This document shows positions 23,610-35,559 of a stretch of DNA of 64,000 bases, piece after piece. Position 1 is the first letter of the stretch. Each line of letters starts with the position of its first letter. A program made the position numbers and the translations under genes. Source of the DNA: Phoronis australis (Eukaryota; Phoronida; Phoronidae); the NCBI GenBank assembly GCA_002633005.1, contig NMRA01000025.1:131757-195756 (forward strand), read 5' to 3'. The notes below the pieces were generated by a model. The model was not told where the DNA came from and made no database searches. It was given only the letters and a program-made list of their open reading frames with translations.

Positions 23610-26600
23610 TTTCCTGCATTCTTTGACCTTAACAAAACAGAATCTGTATGATTTAGGTGTGAAGAACTATGAGAACTCTCTTTTACAAGAGAATTAAGTT
23701 TTCAGGTCATCGAGCGAGATCTAAAAGTTTGTCCTCACATTAACCATTCTGTGATAGTTATCGATGGAATAATATTTGTAATAATTTTTTAAGAAGAAAA
23801 AAGTAAGTTGAAAATATTTTGAGACAATTTCTTTTTGTGACATTTGTCTTGGAGAATATGTTTTAGTGAATGTTGTCTGCGTGATGGTCCAACTGATTAT
23901 TTGTGAAATCATCACTGTAAGTTATTGAGAGCTGCACTTTCCGTCCAAGAACTAAAATGCATGTAGGAATACAGAATTATTAGTTTCTGATAAATCAATC
24001 TCATTTTAAGGAGAACAACAAGTCATATCTTTATAACTATGCAGATAATTTTGAAAGCAAATTCAGCAGTCTAAACAGCTATTTTGTGAATTTCGTAAAA
24101 AGCAGTACAAATCAACTTGTATAGTAATGATGATCTACAGCCTAATGTTTAAATCACTAAAAACACTGAACTTTCATTGCCATTGTTTTCAGTTTACTAC
24201 ATCCTCTTGGTTCCCTGCAGTAAAGTAAAATCAGACTTTAATGGCTTTGTTATTAATCATTAACTCATACATATCTGTACTAGTTTGACCACTCGGCTCT
24301 TGTGTGGCCAGATAATGCATAATACTGTTTGCTTCAATTCCTACCAAACCTCCAGGATAATCTTTTAAGCAAATTCTGGTCACTTGATGGTGATATTCTA
24401 GGACCACGTGAATTTGTTGGTTTTGAAGAATAATGTTGGTATTGTGTGACCACGCATGTATGATAAGGATGATACTTGTTGCCCAAATTTATAATTTGTT
24501 ATTTCAAAGATCCACAACCTTTTTTTACAAAAAATTTGCCTGGTTCATAGTTGAAATGACTTAGCCAGCCTCGATTTGGCATTTTGACTAAATCACACTG
24601 TTACTTGAAAATTGAAATTGTTTGCATATTCCTATACTTCAAGACTATTCAATGGAATAAGAAATGCCATTCATTGTTGACAAAATTTGTTATTTTTTGT
24701 ACTTGAATTTTTTACCAAACGAACTAGGTGACAAATAGCTGGGTTAAAGTCACCAACTTCAAGCTAGTAGAAAATAAGTTTCATGGTAGCAGAACCAGAC
24801 GGTTATGCAGTCAATGGACTCCATTCAGTCCATAGTGTACATGTACTTGTGTCAAAATAGGAACACAAGCTTACTATGATAATTTTTCACTTGTTTTGCA
24901 CAGAAATAATTGTGAAAGGTGTCATCTCTGCAAATAACGAATATACTTTAACCAAATGCTTGTTTTTTATAAACTTAGCTGGTAATAGCTTAAAATATTT
25001 TAATCTTTATTTTTATTTGAGAAATTTGCCAAAATGAAATTTCACATATCCCATCATACTCTAAGCTTAATAAGTGAAGAATTATGGTGTAATAATAAGC
25101 TTTAAGCTGTATTCTGGACTGAAGCACCATGTTATTAAAAATGGCACTGTATGTGGCTTGAATTGTACTATAGCTTTTGCTTTCATTTTATGGGCAGCAT
25201 GCAGAAATTAGCTGTTAAAATGGCAACATGTTGACAGTGTGTGACAATTTGTCATGCCATACCTACATTAGCTGTCAACTTAGGATGTGTAAGAGGTGTG
25301 TGGGGGGGTATGGGGGGTATGGTTAATGGAGAACTTGCGTGGGTTACTAATGTACATTCTCCTATCACAAATGTAGCTGGACTCAACGTCCAGGCTATTG
25401 ATTCATTATTGCTGTATAATCTGGCTCATTTCAAATTCCATCACTGGATTGCACTGAGCTATTTGACCAAGTGTACGCCAATAGTCGTTAGTAGATCAAT
25501 GCCACAAATGTAGCATAATGCAGGAAGGAGTAATTAGTCATACGAGGTTATTAGATAGACACCTATGTGGAAAACATTTTTAGATGATTAATAACTCCCT
25601 TATGTAATATATAATTGGTGTTGGTACACCTCTGTTGTTTTGCTGTGTTATCTAGGAATGGTATAGATTCATTTTTTCATCATGCTTTGCCAGATATTGA
25701 ACCATTCATTTTCAAAACTGGTCTGCAACAAAATCTGTATACAATGCATACCAACTCTTGTATTTTTGGAAAACACTTTACAGTTGAACAAAAATTTACC
25801 GGTTGTTTATGACTTTGTCAGAATTCATGACACTGCTTTGTATGGTGTTGATCAGTCTGTTGCATATAGAGTGGTTACAATGTATACTGTGCAATAAGAC
25901 TGAAGTGAATCTGTGCTGTATAGAATGTTCTTGTTTGTATGTTGTTGTTGTTGTTTTATTTCTCTCAAACTATTCATCTAAATTCTAGTTTCTGTTGGGT
26001 TCTTGATTATGAATCACATCGGTAATTGAAAAACAGTTTGAGTCTTTCTGGGACATGAAAAAGCTGCAGGCAGCTTATATTTAATTTTTTTTTTGAAAAA
26101 TTTGCTTATTTTTTGTACATAGTAATAAGTCAAAAGTTTTCAACAATTGGCTAAATTATGCCAAGTCATCTAGTTTTGTAGATAATCGTGAAAGAAGTTG
26201 AAATAAAATTGACACTCTGTGAACCGTGTTACAATTGACTGCAAGAGTTTGCTCCAAAATACATGTAAGTTCAGTTTTTTGAGGTAGTCTGATTCTGTCC
26301 ATTTCTTTTGATTAGTAGTGTTCTTCAGATTGTGGTTGGTTATTTCTGTTTGTCATTAAAGTCTATCCATGTTACATCAAACCTGTTGGAAATGTTTTCT
26401 CACTTGTAATATTCCATGCCAAATGTCCTAAGCCAACAGCATTGTATCCAATTTGATTTGGTTACCGTGGTTACAACAAACAATTTGGAAAGGTCCTGAG
26501 AGGTTTGGTTGTAATGTAGTTGTATTGAGTGGGAAGTACTCTTGTGATAAATATGCATCTGAGAAAGGTTATGAAAATTTGTGATGTTTGTAGATTCATA

Positions 26601-28120
26601 ATTTTGTTTCCTGAAATTGTGTAACTGTTATTCATTGTGTGATCTTATTTCTTAATCCGAACTATGGCTGTTTGTCGTGGGTCGTTCAGCACAGGGTATA
26701 TTTTTGTACTTTTGTCAGTCTTTTAGAATTCTTTACCAATTGTTATTTACTATAATTATGTGAGTAGTCTCAAAACTATACTCTGGATGTTGTTATTGTT
26801 TATTATGATGTCAAACTGTTCACACTTTCAACCATATAAAGTGTGTTGGGAATTGATTAGAGGGTGTACTGGTTATGTTTGATGCAGTCTTTTGAATGGC
26901 AATCATAATGCACTCATACTTTTGTCTCATTTCCTGTATTTAGCAAAGGTCACTGTCATTTTTAAAACTTCTGTCATGTATGTTACTGTGATTTGTTCAG
27001 GATCACAAACTTCTCTCAGTTGTTCGTATGCTTAACCCACCTGGCATGTTAAGAGTACCTAAAAGTCGATGGCTCTTTGTATGTAATCTCAATCTGCAAT
27101 GCCCTAGCCAATAATGAAATTGTATTTGTTTTAGCCAATGACTAAATTGTTCCTTCATTTGCACTAGCTCTAGCCAATTATAAAATCGTTGCTGTATTTG
27201 CATATGCCCAAGGCCCAGCCCAATTACCAGGAAGTGTTTTGTTTCTTATCTGACACACAGCCATTGATAGGGTTGTAATTAATGCTTGTTTATTCACAGA
27301 ATCAACATGCCAGTAATAGTAAGTCTGTTGAAAAAAACCCTTTAATTTATGACAATCTTTTGGGTTTTTGGAGTGGGCTCTCTCCTTGAAGTGGCTCAAA
27401 TTTTTCATTTAATCTATGATTGATAAAAGTGACTTTCTCCTCATGAAGCTATTTCCATAATTTTAGGAATCTTTGATTTACATTTCGTAATTGTTAAATG
27501 CTCTCAATTTAGTCTAAAATTACGATGGTCCTTGTTTTTGGCAAGTGGGCAGTTTTCAGTGAGTCATCAATTCAAAGGCATTTACCATAATCATGTCATC
27601 CTTGTATAGCAATAAGGTGTGTGGTAGCCAAGTACAATATGGAACTTCATCTTTAATAAGGCCAAACGTTTGCAAGCGACATGGATCCCGTGTTTTGTAG
27701 TGTGAGCTATGTTAGAATTCACATTTAGTCACTTTCTATCCATTAAGAGCTACTAAACGATACTGGGAATCTTTGAAATCAATAGTCTCGTGATAATTTA
27801 ATTAGGGAATGTCGTTGAACTGCACGTATCACTAAGTCCATACTGTCATATTTGCATCAATTTATTCACTCTGTATCTTTTGACTTGTATTCATGTGATG
27901 TTTAATAAAGATTGCTCAATTAAATAATTTTAATATGGTAGAACCTTCCTGGTGGTATGTGTATCTGATTTCCTAAGAAAGACACGCTATATTTTTTAAT
28001 TTCTCTTCACTTTTTTGCTGTTTTTAAGACGGCAATTTGACCTATTCAAGTGACGAAAGAACGAAAACTGAATTGGACCTTTTGCTGTCATATAATCGAT
28101 CTCGTACTATTCATTGCCTT
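23610..28120. other. Long T-rich stretch, no coding signal
   Basis: About 4.5 kb without a convincing exon; the plus strand is persistently T-rich, as in long animal 3' UTRs. A TTG microsatellite lies at about 25940-25957. The stretch may be the 3' UTR of an undetected plus-strand gene or simple intergenic DNA. Confidence 0.3.
27904..27909 (+). terminator. Polyadenylation signal candidate
   Basis: AATAAA followed within 50-60 bases by a GT-rich stretch, at the end of the long T-rich region. The gene it would serve is not identified. Confidence 0.25.
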
Positions 28121-28124
28121 GATG

Positions 28125-28214
28125 GGGTTCTGTTTCCGTTACCAGCAAAGACATCGAAACCATTAGCAACGCGAGATTGCCTGTGATTCAAGGTGGTAAC
28201 GGAAACAAAATCCC
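28125..28214. repeat. Short inverted-repeat element, about 90 bp
   Basis: The left arm contains GTTTCCGTTACC (28132-28143), and the exact reverse complement GGTAACGGAAAC lies at 28195-28206. The similarity continues outward to arms of about 23 bases with a few mismatches. It may be a tiny MITE or foldback. About 28240-28890 next to it is less AT-rich than the surroundings and has short frames on both strands without recognisable domains. Confidence 0.5.
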
Positions 28215-29405
28215 TACACGGTAAATGATATTGTAAGCCCGAACTTGAAATGGGAAGGCAACTTAGGTCAGAGGCCGGCAGGCCATTTTCGAATTCTCAG
28301 TTTTTGGGTTGGCCAACCCCCAAAACTGAAGCGCTTTCTTGGGTGGCTGATGATTTTGATGTTCTTGTTCGTCGTCTCTCCGTGTTTGAGCAGGATATCT
28401 CAAAATTTTCGAGCAGACTTCGTCCCAACTAGCTGAGTTCGACGATGGTAGCCGACTGCTCGAAGCCGGTATTACACATGGCCGTCGGTGGTCACAACAA
28501 AAGTCGTGCCCGTGTGTCGGCGTCCCGGTAACCAGATGCTTACAGGCAACGGCAGCTCTTGAGTTTTGCCGTCACGGGGATGGTCTGGGGAGGGGATTAA
28601 TGCACCACCATATCCCCAATGATCTTGTCCGTGACACTGAGGTATTACAGGTATCTCACAAACCGCTGGTCGGATTTTGATGAAATTTGGCGCAGGGGCC
28701 TCTTGAACGGTTTGTGCCACGTTTCAATTTACCCCGCCCCCTGGGGGTGTTGCTTTTTCTGTATTTTGGGGAAAAGAGCGTCTTCGGGTGATATCTAGAG
28801 AACGAATGAAACTTAACACAAATGGTGTGTGATACCAATGCGCCGGTACGATTAAATTTTCGGACAGATTCGACCACTGCAGCACCTCCTAGTGGACATT
28901 CTGTTCTCGACGAGGGGCTTTTCTAGCAATGAGCAACAGTCAAGTTCAAATTCTATAGAAATTTAATCAAACCTTGACTATAATGAACGGTGCTTCTTAT
29001 TTTATCAGAATAGATAATTGTTATTGCAAATTAATGAAATCCAATTCAAAGCTCACGTGTTATTCTTTTTCTAGTATTTTCTGAATAAAATGATGGTTTC
29101 TCTGATAACTGTCTTACTGAGGTTTTCTCTGGCGAACACTCGTATTTCTATCCTATATCTACTTGTCTGTTGGGAGAGTCGTAGACAATATGTTCTAAAG
29201 TTCAGACTGTCCTCTACAAACGGAACAGGTATTCAAGTCGATAATATTGATTTTATATAGAAAGTTGTTCGTAGTTGTCTTTGTAGAGACTACCATCAAG
29301 GAGTGTAGTAGTATAGGAGAGTTCACTTGTGGGTTCGCTGTTACCGCTACTACTAGCGCCGCCAAGTGGTGAACAAGCTACGGTCAACCAGGAAGCGCCA
29401 AAACA

Positions 29406-29504
29406 ATGGGGGACGGACGCATTTTGCAGTGCGATAAATTGCATGAATTGATCCACGAAAACCCCACACGTGTCATTTTGTAGGTTTCCTAAGGATCCAG
29501 AAAG
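29406..29504 (+). pseudogene. THAP-type zinc-finger exon relic
   Basis: From 29425 the frame reads a CSAINC block, a TGA stop at 29449-29451, then TPHVSF and RFPKDPER, ending at an AG|GTAAGG donor (29505). This is the start of a THAP domain, with the two spaced Cys and the F-P-K-D-P/x-E/R motif at family spacing. An ATG at 29406 would be in frame only if one base in the ATTTT run is extra, so there is a frameshift as well as the internal stop. The stop could come from a CGA to TGA change. THAP domains bind DNA and occur in host regulators and P-like transposases; which one this was cannot be told. No matching second exon with the C-x2-H half was found. An N at 29512 lies just beyond the donor. 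Confidence 0.55.
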
Positions 29505-29519
29505 GTAAGGANATTTTGA

Positions 29520-31609
29520 CACAGAATACAATAAAATGACTTACACCCAAAGGCTGTTAACAAAATAGTAGATATTAAATGGAATAAGTGGACCAATAGT
29601 GTCTCATCTTTTAGTATGATATAGTTATGCCGAGAAATGATTTTACGGTCTTAATCAAAAAACACTCCAAAAATTCTTTCTACATGCTCATGTGAGAAAA
29701 AACTATTTTTGACCGATTTTATGAGAAGAAAGGGTTGAACTGGACTTTCGTTTTTAGCCAGCTAAACAGCGAAATGAAGCTTTAAATCGGAAAACCGAAC
29801 GCTGTCCTAACATTTGCTACACCGAAGGTTCACGAGTGGTAAAAAGTATTTCAACCCCTTGCCATACTCGGGAGCTTTTATTTAAAATGTTTTTCTCGTG
29901 TTTAGATGTCGGAAAATTATCAAAATGAGCCATTGGCATTTTTTATTGATTGCACATTTTCTTGGTGGCCGGCTTAGAAAGCCGGATTCCTCACCCTCCA
30001 GTTATATAATCTACTATATGCCAGCACATGCCCTGGAAAATGATATGGCATCAAATTTTGTTACCAACAATTGTACAACACGATAAACCCCTGAAACTTT
30101 CATTCTGAAAACCTTTTGCCCGGTTCTTGCTGTTTTATTGTTATCACTCTAAAAAAATGCTTAGGCTCCTAAATCTGTTGGTACAGCCCAGCGGGGTACC
30201 TCTCACTGTCCTACATATAAGGGTAACAAATCGAGTAAATGGCTACCCGAATGAGAAGCCTCACTCAACACGGGTGACGGAACTTTAAGCTGATTTTTAG
30301 TCCGCGAAATGATGAGCCGGCCCCTGTCAATCGATACGAAATACGACTCTTCGATGCGAATTTTTGCGAATTCTACACAGGGGTAGTGAAAATTCGCCCC
30401 AATCATCATATTTGATTAAAAATGCCCTGTTCATCCCTGCATGTACACTATCAGAGGGGGTGTTTTGCTTACTGTGGCAATTAAAAGTGCAAGTTATTAG
30501 GGTACGCTTCCTCTTTCCAGAAGCCAAGTTTGCAGAAGGTACATACTAAGAGTTGTACCGTATAGATCTACAATTAGCATAACAATTGTGATACTAGAGG
30601 AAAGACGAGTTTGCCGCCGGGGAAAACAATACATTACTTCAATGCCGAAAGCCAATACCCAAAACTTCATTTTTGTTGTAACGGTGAGCTACTTCAGAAC
30701 AACGAGTTTTCCATTAACTGCAATATCGTTAGTTATATTAACTGACAATATAAATGCCAGTCTAGGCCCGAAGACTAATGGTGCCGGCCTGTCGGGCTCT
30801 CAACAGTCCGCGGTGTTGGCGTAGCAATCACAGCAACCATTTGAATCATTATTAAAGCGACATTAAACCCGTACGTTCGGTCAAAAAGCAAGTTTTGATA
30901 TAGCTCAGTATAGCTTACCTTTATGAACTTGGTCTCAATGTTGCCATAGTTAGATAAGTGTGATAGTGTCCCTGGACGGAGGCAACTGGTATTCTTTATT
31001 TCTTCAGATCAAGCTCACGTTGTGACTTGAAATTTTATGAACTTAGTTTGAAGAAATAACAAACGTTCAGTTCTTCCCGACGCCAGAGATAGAGATGAGA
31101 TTAATTTCCCAACGGTAATTAAATGGTTTAAATCAAGACTTCTTTGACGGAAAATGCGCACGGATAAACTGCCAAATAGACGAGCGTCTGTCAAAATGGA
31201 AACAACGTACAGGACTGCGGCTCCGATCAGACTCTGAAATTAGTCTTAAAAATTTTCTTAGATATGATTTCTGGACAGTTCTGTTGCATGAGACTCCAGT
31301 CTTTTCAAGTCGAGCTGTCACGGCGTGTCAGTTTATTCGTCGCCACGGTCTCGGCAACAGGTCATTTTTTACATTGCTGGCTACAGGGGACTCGACATCT
31401 CTCCTGTGGCTAATCGAGACGATGGCAATGTTTAACTGTACCCTGAGAGCATGGAACATTCAGTTGCTGGCTTGTCTGTTTTTGAATGTCCACTAGGTAG
31501 CAGCACCTCGCTTCTTAGTTGTCTCCCCCTTTTCAACATGTCAGCCTCCTTGTTGAAATGATTTAGTGAGATTTTCTCACATTGTCTACTGGTCTAAATA
31601 GTTTTCGCG
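29520..31609. other. Intergenic region and LSM1 upstream region
   Basis: No gene is recognised. A small perfect hairpin (CCGGCTT, three bases, AAGCCGG) lies at 29969-29985. The last few hundred bases before 31610 should hold the LSM1 promoter and 5' UTR; I see no TATA box or other decisive element. Confidence 0.35.
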
Positions 31610-34600
31610 ATGAATTACCTTCCGGGTACAGCAAGTCTGATAGATGAAATCGACAGTAAGTAACCGTGTACCATTCCAGCCTTGCATGGATGCCACATGT
31701 ATGTAGTTTAATGTACCGAGACAATTCAGCAAGCGGTCTTGGAGAGTTAAAATTGAAAGTGATTATGCCTTGGTACCCTGTCTCTAAAGCCAGCGTGTGC
31801 CCCAAGGTTCTACCCTGGGTCCTCTGTTATTCAGTGTTTTCATAAATTATATTTTCTATATAACTGAAAGCAAGTGCAAACTTTACAATTACTCAGATGA
31901 GAATACACTTGTACACTGTGACGACCCTATTGATAGAGTCAGACTTGTTCTGAAAAACGCTGCTAATGTTAGATATGAGGCTGTGAGATGGTTTGACAAT
32001 GATCATGTGTTTGCCAATAATTCAAAGCCGTTGCACTTTTAGCAGAGACACACTCAGCGATTCCGAAAAATTTCTTTATGTTGGTACGAATATTATTAAG
32101 TGTGAGAAGTTTGTTAAATGGTTGGGTGTGTATGTTAAACTTCCACGAACAACCTCTGTGCCAAAGCAGCAAAATATGTATCTACCTTGTTCCATCTGTG
32201 TCATTAATTGGATACAGACACTAAGCTGAAGATTTATTATGCATTTATTCGGTCATATTTTAATTATTGTCCTCTTGTTAGGCACTTATGTGGGGTTCAG
32301 AAAGCCGGAGAAATGGAAAAGATTCAATATCGGGCCTTAAAATTTGTTTTCAATGACTACCAGTTGTCGTATTCCATCCTACTGTCTAAATCAAACTCCA
32401 CTCCATTTTTTGTTCAAAGTCTACAATGTCTTGGGGTGGCTGTTTTCAAGCATATGAATCAGACAGGCCCTTGCCTTCTCCAGTGTTTTGCTCTCAGACG
32501 TCTGCCCTATGATGTACGGAGGAAAAACTCTTTATGTGTTGTAAGGTTTGCTACTACACTACATCCTATATGGGCTTAATTCTATTCACCACCAGGGGTA
32601 TCTTTATGGAACAAGTTACCTGAATGTCATGCGCNNNNNNNNNNNNNNNNNNNNNNNNNNNNNNNNNNNNNNNNNNNNNNNNNNNNNNNNNNNNNNNNNN
32701 NNNNNNNNNNNNNNNNNNNNNNNNNNNNNNNNNNNNNNNNNNNNNNNNNNNNNNNNNNNNNNNNNNNNNNNNNNNNNNNNNNNNNNNNNNNNNNNNNNNN
32801 NNNNNNNNNNGTCTTCATCATCTGAAAACAGTATTTTGTTTGATTACTTTTGTCTTGTACTGTAGGTCGAGAAGGCTTATCATTTAGTTATAAACAAATT
32901 TTAAACTGCTATTTACTAACTTTCCTTTCGCAGCCAACCTGGTTCTACAAGGAACAATAGAAAGGATACATGTTGGGACTAAATACGGAGACATTCCTCG
33001 TGGAATATTTTTTATCCGAGGAGAAAATGTGCTGCTACTGGGAGAAATCGTAAGTACAAGTCACCTCACTAAGCTAGTCACATCATAGATTATAGACAAC
33101 AGATTTGCAACTCTGACATTTTGACTTGAGGAGGTGCCACCATAGCAAACTCAGATTCCGGTTGGTGTATTGTGACGGAAACTTCTTGCATATATTTTAC
33201 TGTCCAGTACAACGAAAAAATAAAATTTCATCATTGAAATGCTGTTCAAAGTCTTCCACTAGTAGCACTTTTGGTATTGTGAGTACTTTTGGTGCTGAGC
33301 ACCCGACCACACAACAGCCAACCATGATAAGCAGACGACGTACTTGCCAGAAGTAAAACGTGCTATGTCTGCCAGGTGTCGCTAGTGAGTAGTGATGTTA
33401 CGGCTTATGCGTAAGATTACAGATTTTGTCCATTGAAAATATGCGGAGTTGGTGGTCCATGTATTATAGTCTATAGTCACATTCAGGTCAGTGCTACTTG
33501 CGTAAACTGTTGCTTTAATGACTTTTAAATGCTCAGGCACTGTTGTAGCTACGTATGTTGAGCTATGACGAGTTTCAAATCTCGATACTCACTTTTTGTG
33601 GAAAACATGTACAAGAGTTATGCATGCGGTTTGATATGTGAAGGAAATGTTATTTTACAGGTTGTCATTGTCATAATTTTCTCACCCAGCCTGTCCTAAA
33701 AGGGGATTTGGTGTAATAACTTGTTGGAGATATTTACTACTCAACATGAAGAATGATTGAGTTTTAAGTGTAATTCTCATTGGAATCTCAATTTTTGCAG
33801 TCAGTGCTTAATACTGGGCAATTTTTGAAGGAATGTAATCAAGTGTAAGCTTGCAGTATGAGTCAGTTGTGATGACGACTTATGGAAAGACAATAGAATT
33901 AGTAAAGTGGGGTCTGCTTTTGGTGAAACTCAGCAGTTTTTGCTGGACTTGAGCTTGAAAATCCAGGTCCTCTCTGTTCCACTGGCTCTACAAAATCTGA
34001 AAATACAAAGAATATACTGGGCTCAAAACTCTAAAAACCATGCACGAAGTCCAATAAAACTGATTCCAAAGTGGATTTTTGCATCTTTTATGAACAGCGC
34101 AAGTTCAGCTAGCTACTTGAAATTGTGCTAAAATACACCAAATCATCAGTTTTCACCTCACAGTCACTAGTTACATGCAATGACCATGAACTGAGAGCCA
34201 CTACATTCAGACTACCAAAACATCTAGATTGTAGAAATCAGGTAAAAGTTGTATGCCTTCTCAAATCTGAAGCGTCAGAAGGGTACCTGAATTTATTGCT
34301 AAATTTAAACGTCCTGCTTGCTTGTAGTAAACGTTTTAGAAAAGCCACAAATGAGAATTGGGTTGAAGGACAAACCTTGAATCACAACATACTCAAAAAT
34401 CAAGCAAATGCCATTCATAGCCCTCACAAATTAAACACTCTAAAAATGAAAATGCCTAGCCAATCCAGTAGTCATCAATTTTTATGAAATTGAGAGGTAA
34501 ATTCATCCGTAGCTCAAAAAACTATTGAATGAGACCTTTAAGTGACAAGTCACTCCCAAAAACAACTTACAAACAGTGACTTAGTTGTGTACACGTAAAC

Positions 34601-35150
34601 AATTGGGAATGTCCTGGGACCAAAGAAAATGTGACTTACGTGTTCAGTAAAGCTTAGATGATATGGCGTGACAACGGATGACACTGAGACAAATAATTAA
34701 AATTTTATAAGTCTATTTTGTATTTTATGTGCCAAAATTTGTGCAAAGTTATCATTTTCCTATTTTTCAAAGGCCAATTTTTGTTGCTTGTGATCTTCAA
34801 TATTTGGCTCCAAGCAGTTTACATTGGATGTGGAAAAATAATTCAAAGTGTACACGATTTTTGGATCTGGGCAGATGGTATGTCACCGAGCCAATGAGCT
34901 TCCACTGTATTCAGCAATAGTTCACAATACACATATTAAGCATTTGACTTCTTTAAATAGTTTTCCTGTTCTACTACAGGATCCAGAGAAAGAAGACATG
35001 TCCCACCTACAGGAAGTAACAGTGGACACGATTCTTGAGATGCAGCACCAAGAGCAACAAACCAAACAGGAGGAGAGGGAGAGGAAGAAGACAGCTTTGT
35101 TACAGAGAGGAATGGTTCCTCATGGGGACCTTGTAATGGAGGAGTATTGA
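31610..35150 (+). CDS. LSM1: LSM1, U6 snRNA-associated Sm-like protein 1 (exon 2 not visible)
   Basis: LSM1 belongs to the cytoplasmic Lsm1-7 ring, which binds the 3' end of oligoadenylated mRNAs and promotes decapping and 5'-3' decay. Exon 1, 31610-31655, starts [15 protein letters not shown] and ends in phase 1 at A|GTAAGT. Exon 3, 32934-33049, encodes most of the Sm fold: [15 protein letters not shown], then YGDIPRGIF and the Sm2 motif IRGENV. Exon 4, 34980-35150, encodes a charged coiled tail ([13 protein letters not shown]) ending in MEEY, the kind of C-terminal extension typical of LSM1. Phases agree at every visible junction. The missing exon 2 should be about 66-69 bp and encode the Sm1 part (RDGR..LIGFLRSIDQF in homologues). 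It is not in the visible intron and would fit in the gap at 32635-32810. A dead LINE fragment lies in the same intron. The neighbour downstream is V-ATPase subunit B on the same strand. Confidence 0.9.
31740..32634 (+). mobile_element. Decayed non-LTR retrotransposon (LINE) reverse-transcriptase fragment
   Basis: From about 31790 the frame reads [18 protein letters not shown], the conserved fingers/palm entry of LINE reverse transcriptases, then YNYSDENTL where active enzymes have Y-x-DD. The catalytic YADD box is therefore mutated. The frame then breaks near 32040. It resumes in other frames with a thumb-like stretch ([19 protein letters not shown]) and continues to a SLWNKLPEC-type end typical of the ORF2 C-terminus. 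The 5' part is missing. It lies in the same orientation as LSM1, within its intron, and runs into the assembly gap. The family is probably CR1/L2/Jockey-like, judged only from motif style. Confidence 0.85.
32635..32810. other. Assembly gap of 176 N
   Basis: A run of N separates the LINE fragment from the sequence leading to LSM1 exon 3. LSM1 exon 2 is missing from the visible sequence and would fit in this gap. Confidence 0.98.
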
Positions 35151-35545
35151 GGGGGAGCGGTGACAGTGGATTGATGGGCCACTGTCACCCTGTCATAGTG
35201 GTATATCAAAGGTGATGACAGGGGAATGGTGCCTCACAGAGACCTTGTTATGGAGGAGTTGTGGTGGGGTTGACAGGTGACTAATTAGGCACAATATCCC
35301 TGTCGTGGAGGCCTGTTGAAAAGAATGATAGGGATTGGTACTGCGCAGTGGAGCAGTATTAAGGAGGGAATACCTTGTTAGGGTTGACATGTGACATTGA
35401 CCAACAGACAAAGTCAATTCTTCTGACAATTTTCAGTTACATTACAAACTTATATAGAGGCTTCTGAGAGCCTGTTGGGGATCAAATATGATGTTGCAAC
35501 TTGTTAATAAGGTAACTCATATTTTGATACATAACTGTGTCGCGC

Positions 35546-35551
35546 AATAAA
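35546..35551 (+). terminator. Polyadenylation signal candidate for LSM1
   Basis: AATAAA about 400 bases after the LSM1 stop. Another AATAAA-like site lies near 36839, so longer 3' ends are possible. Confidence 0.45.
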
Positions 35552-35559
35552 TCATGAAA

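Noticed and set aside
28245-28436. Overlapping 60-63 codon frames on the plus strand
   Set aside because: Two frames of the same DNA are open together, with no domain; probably chance in a less AT-rich patch.
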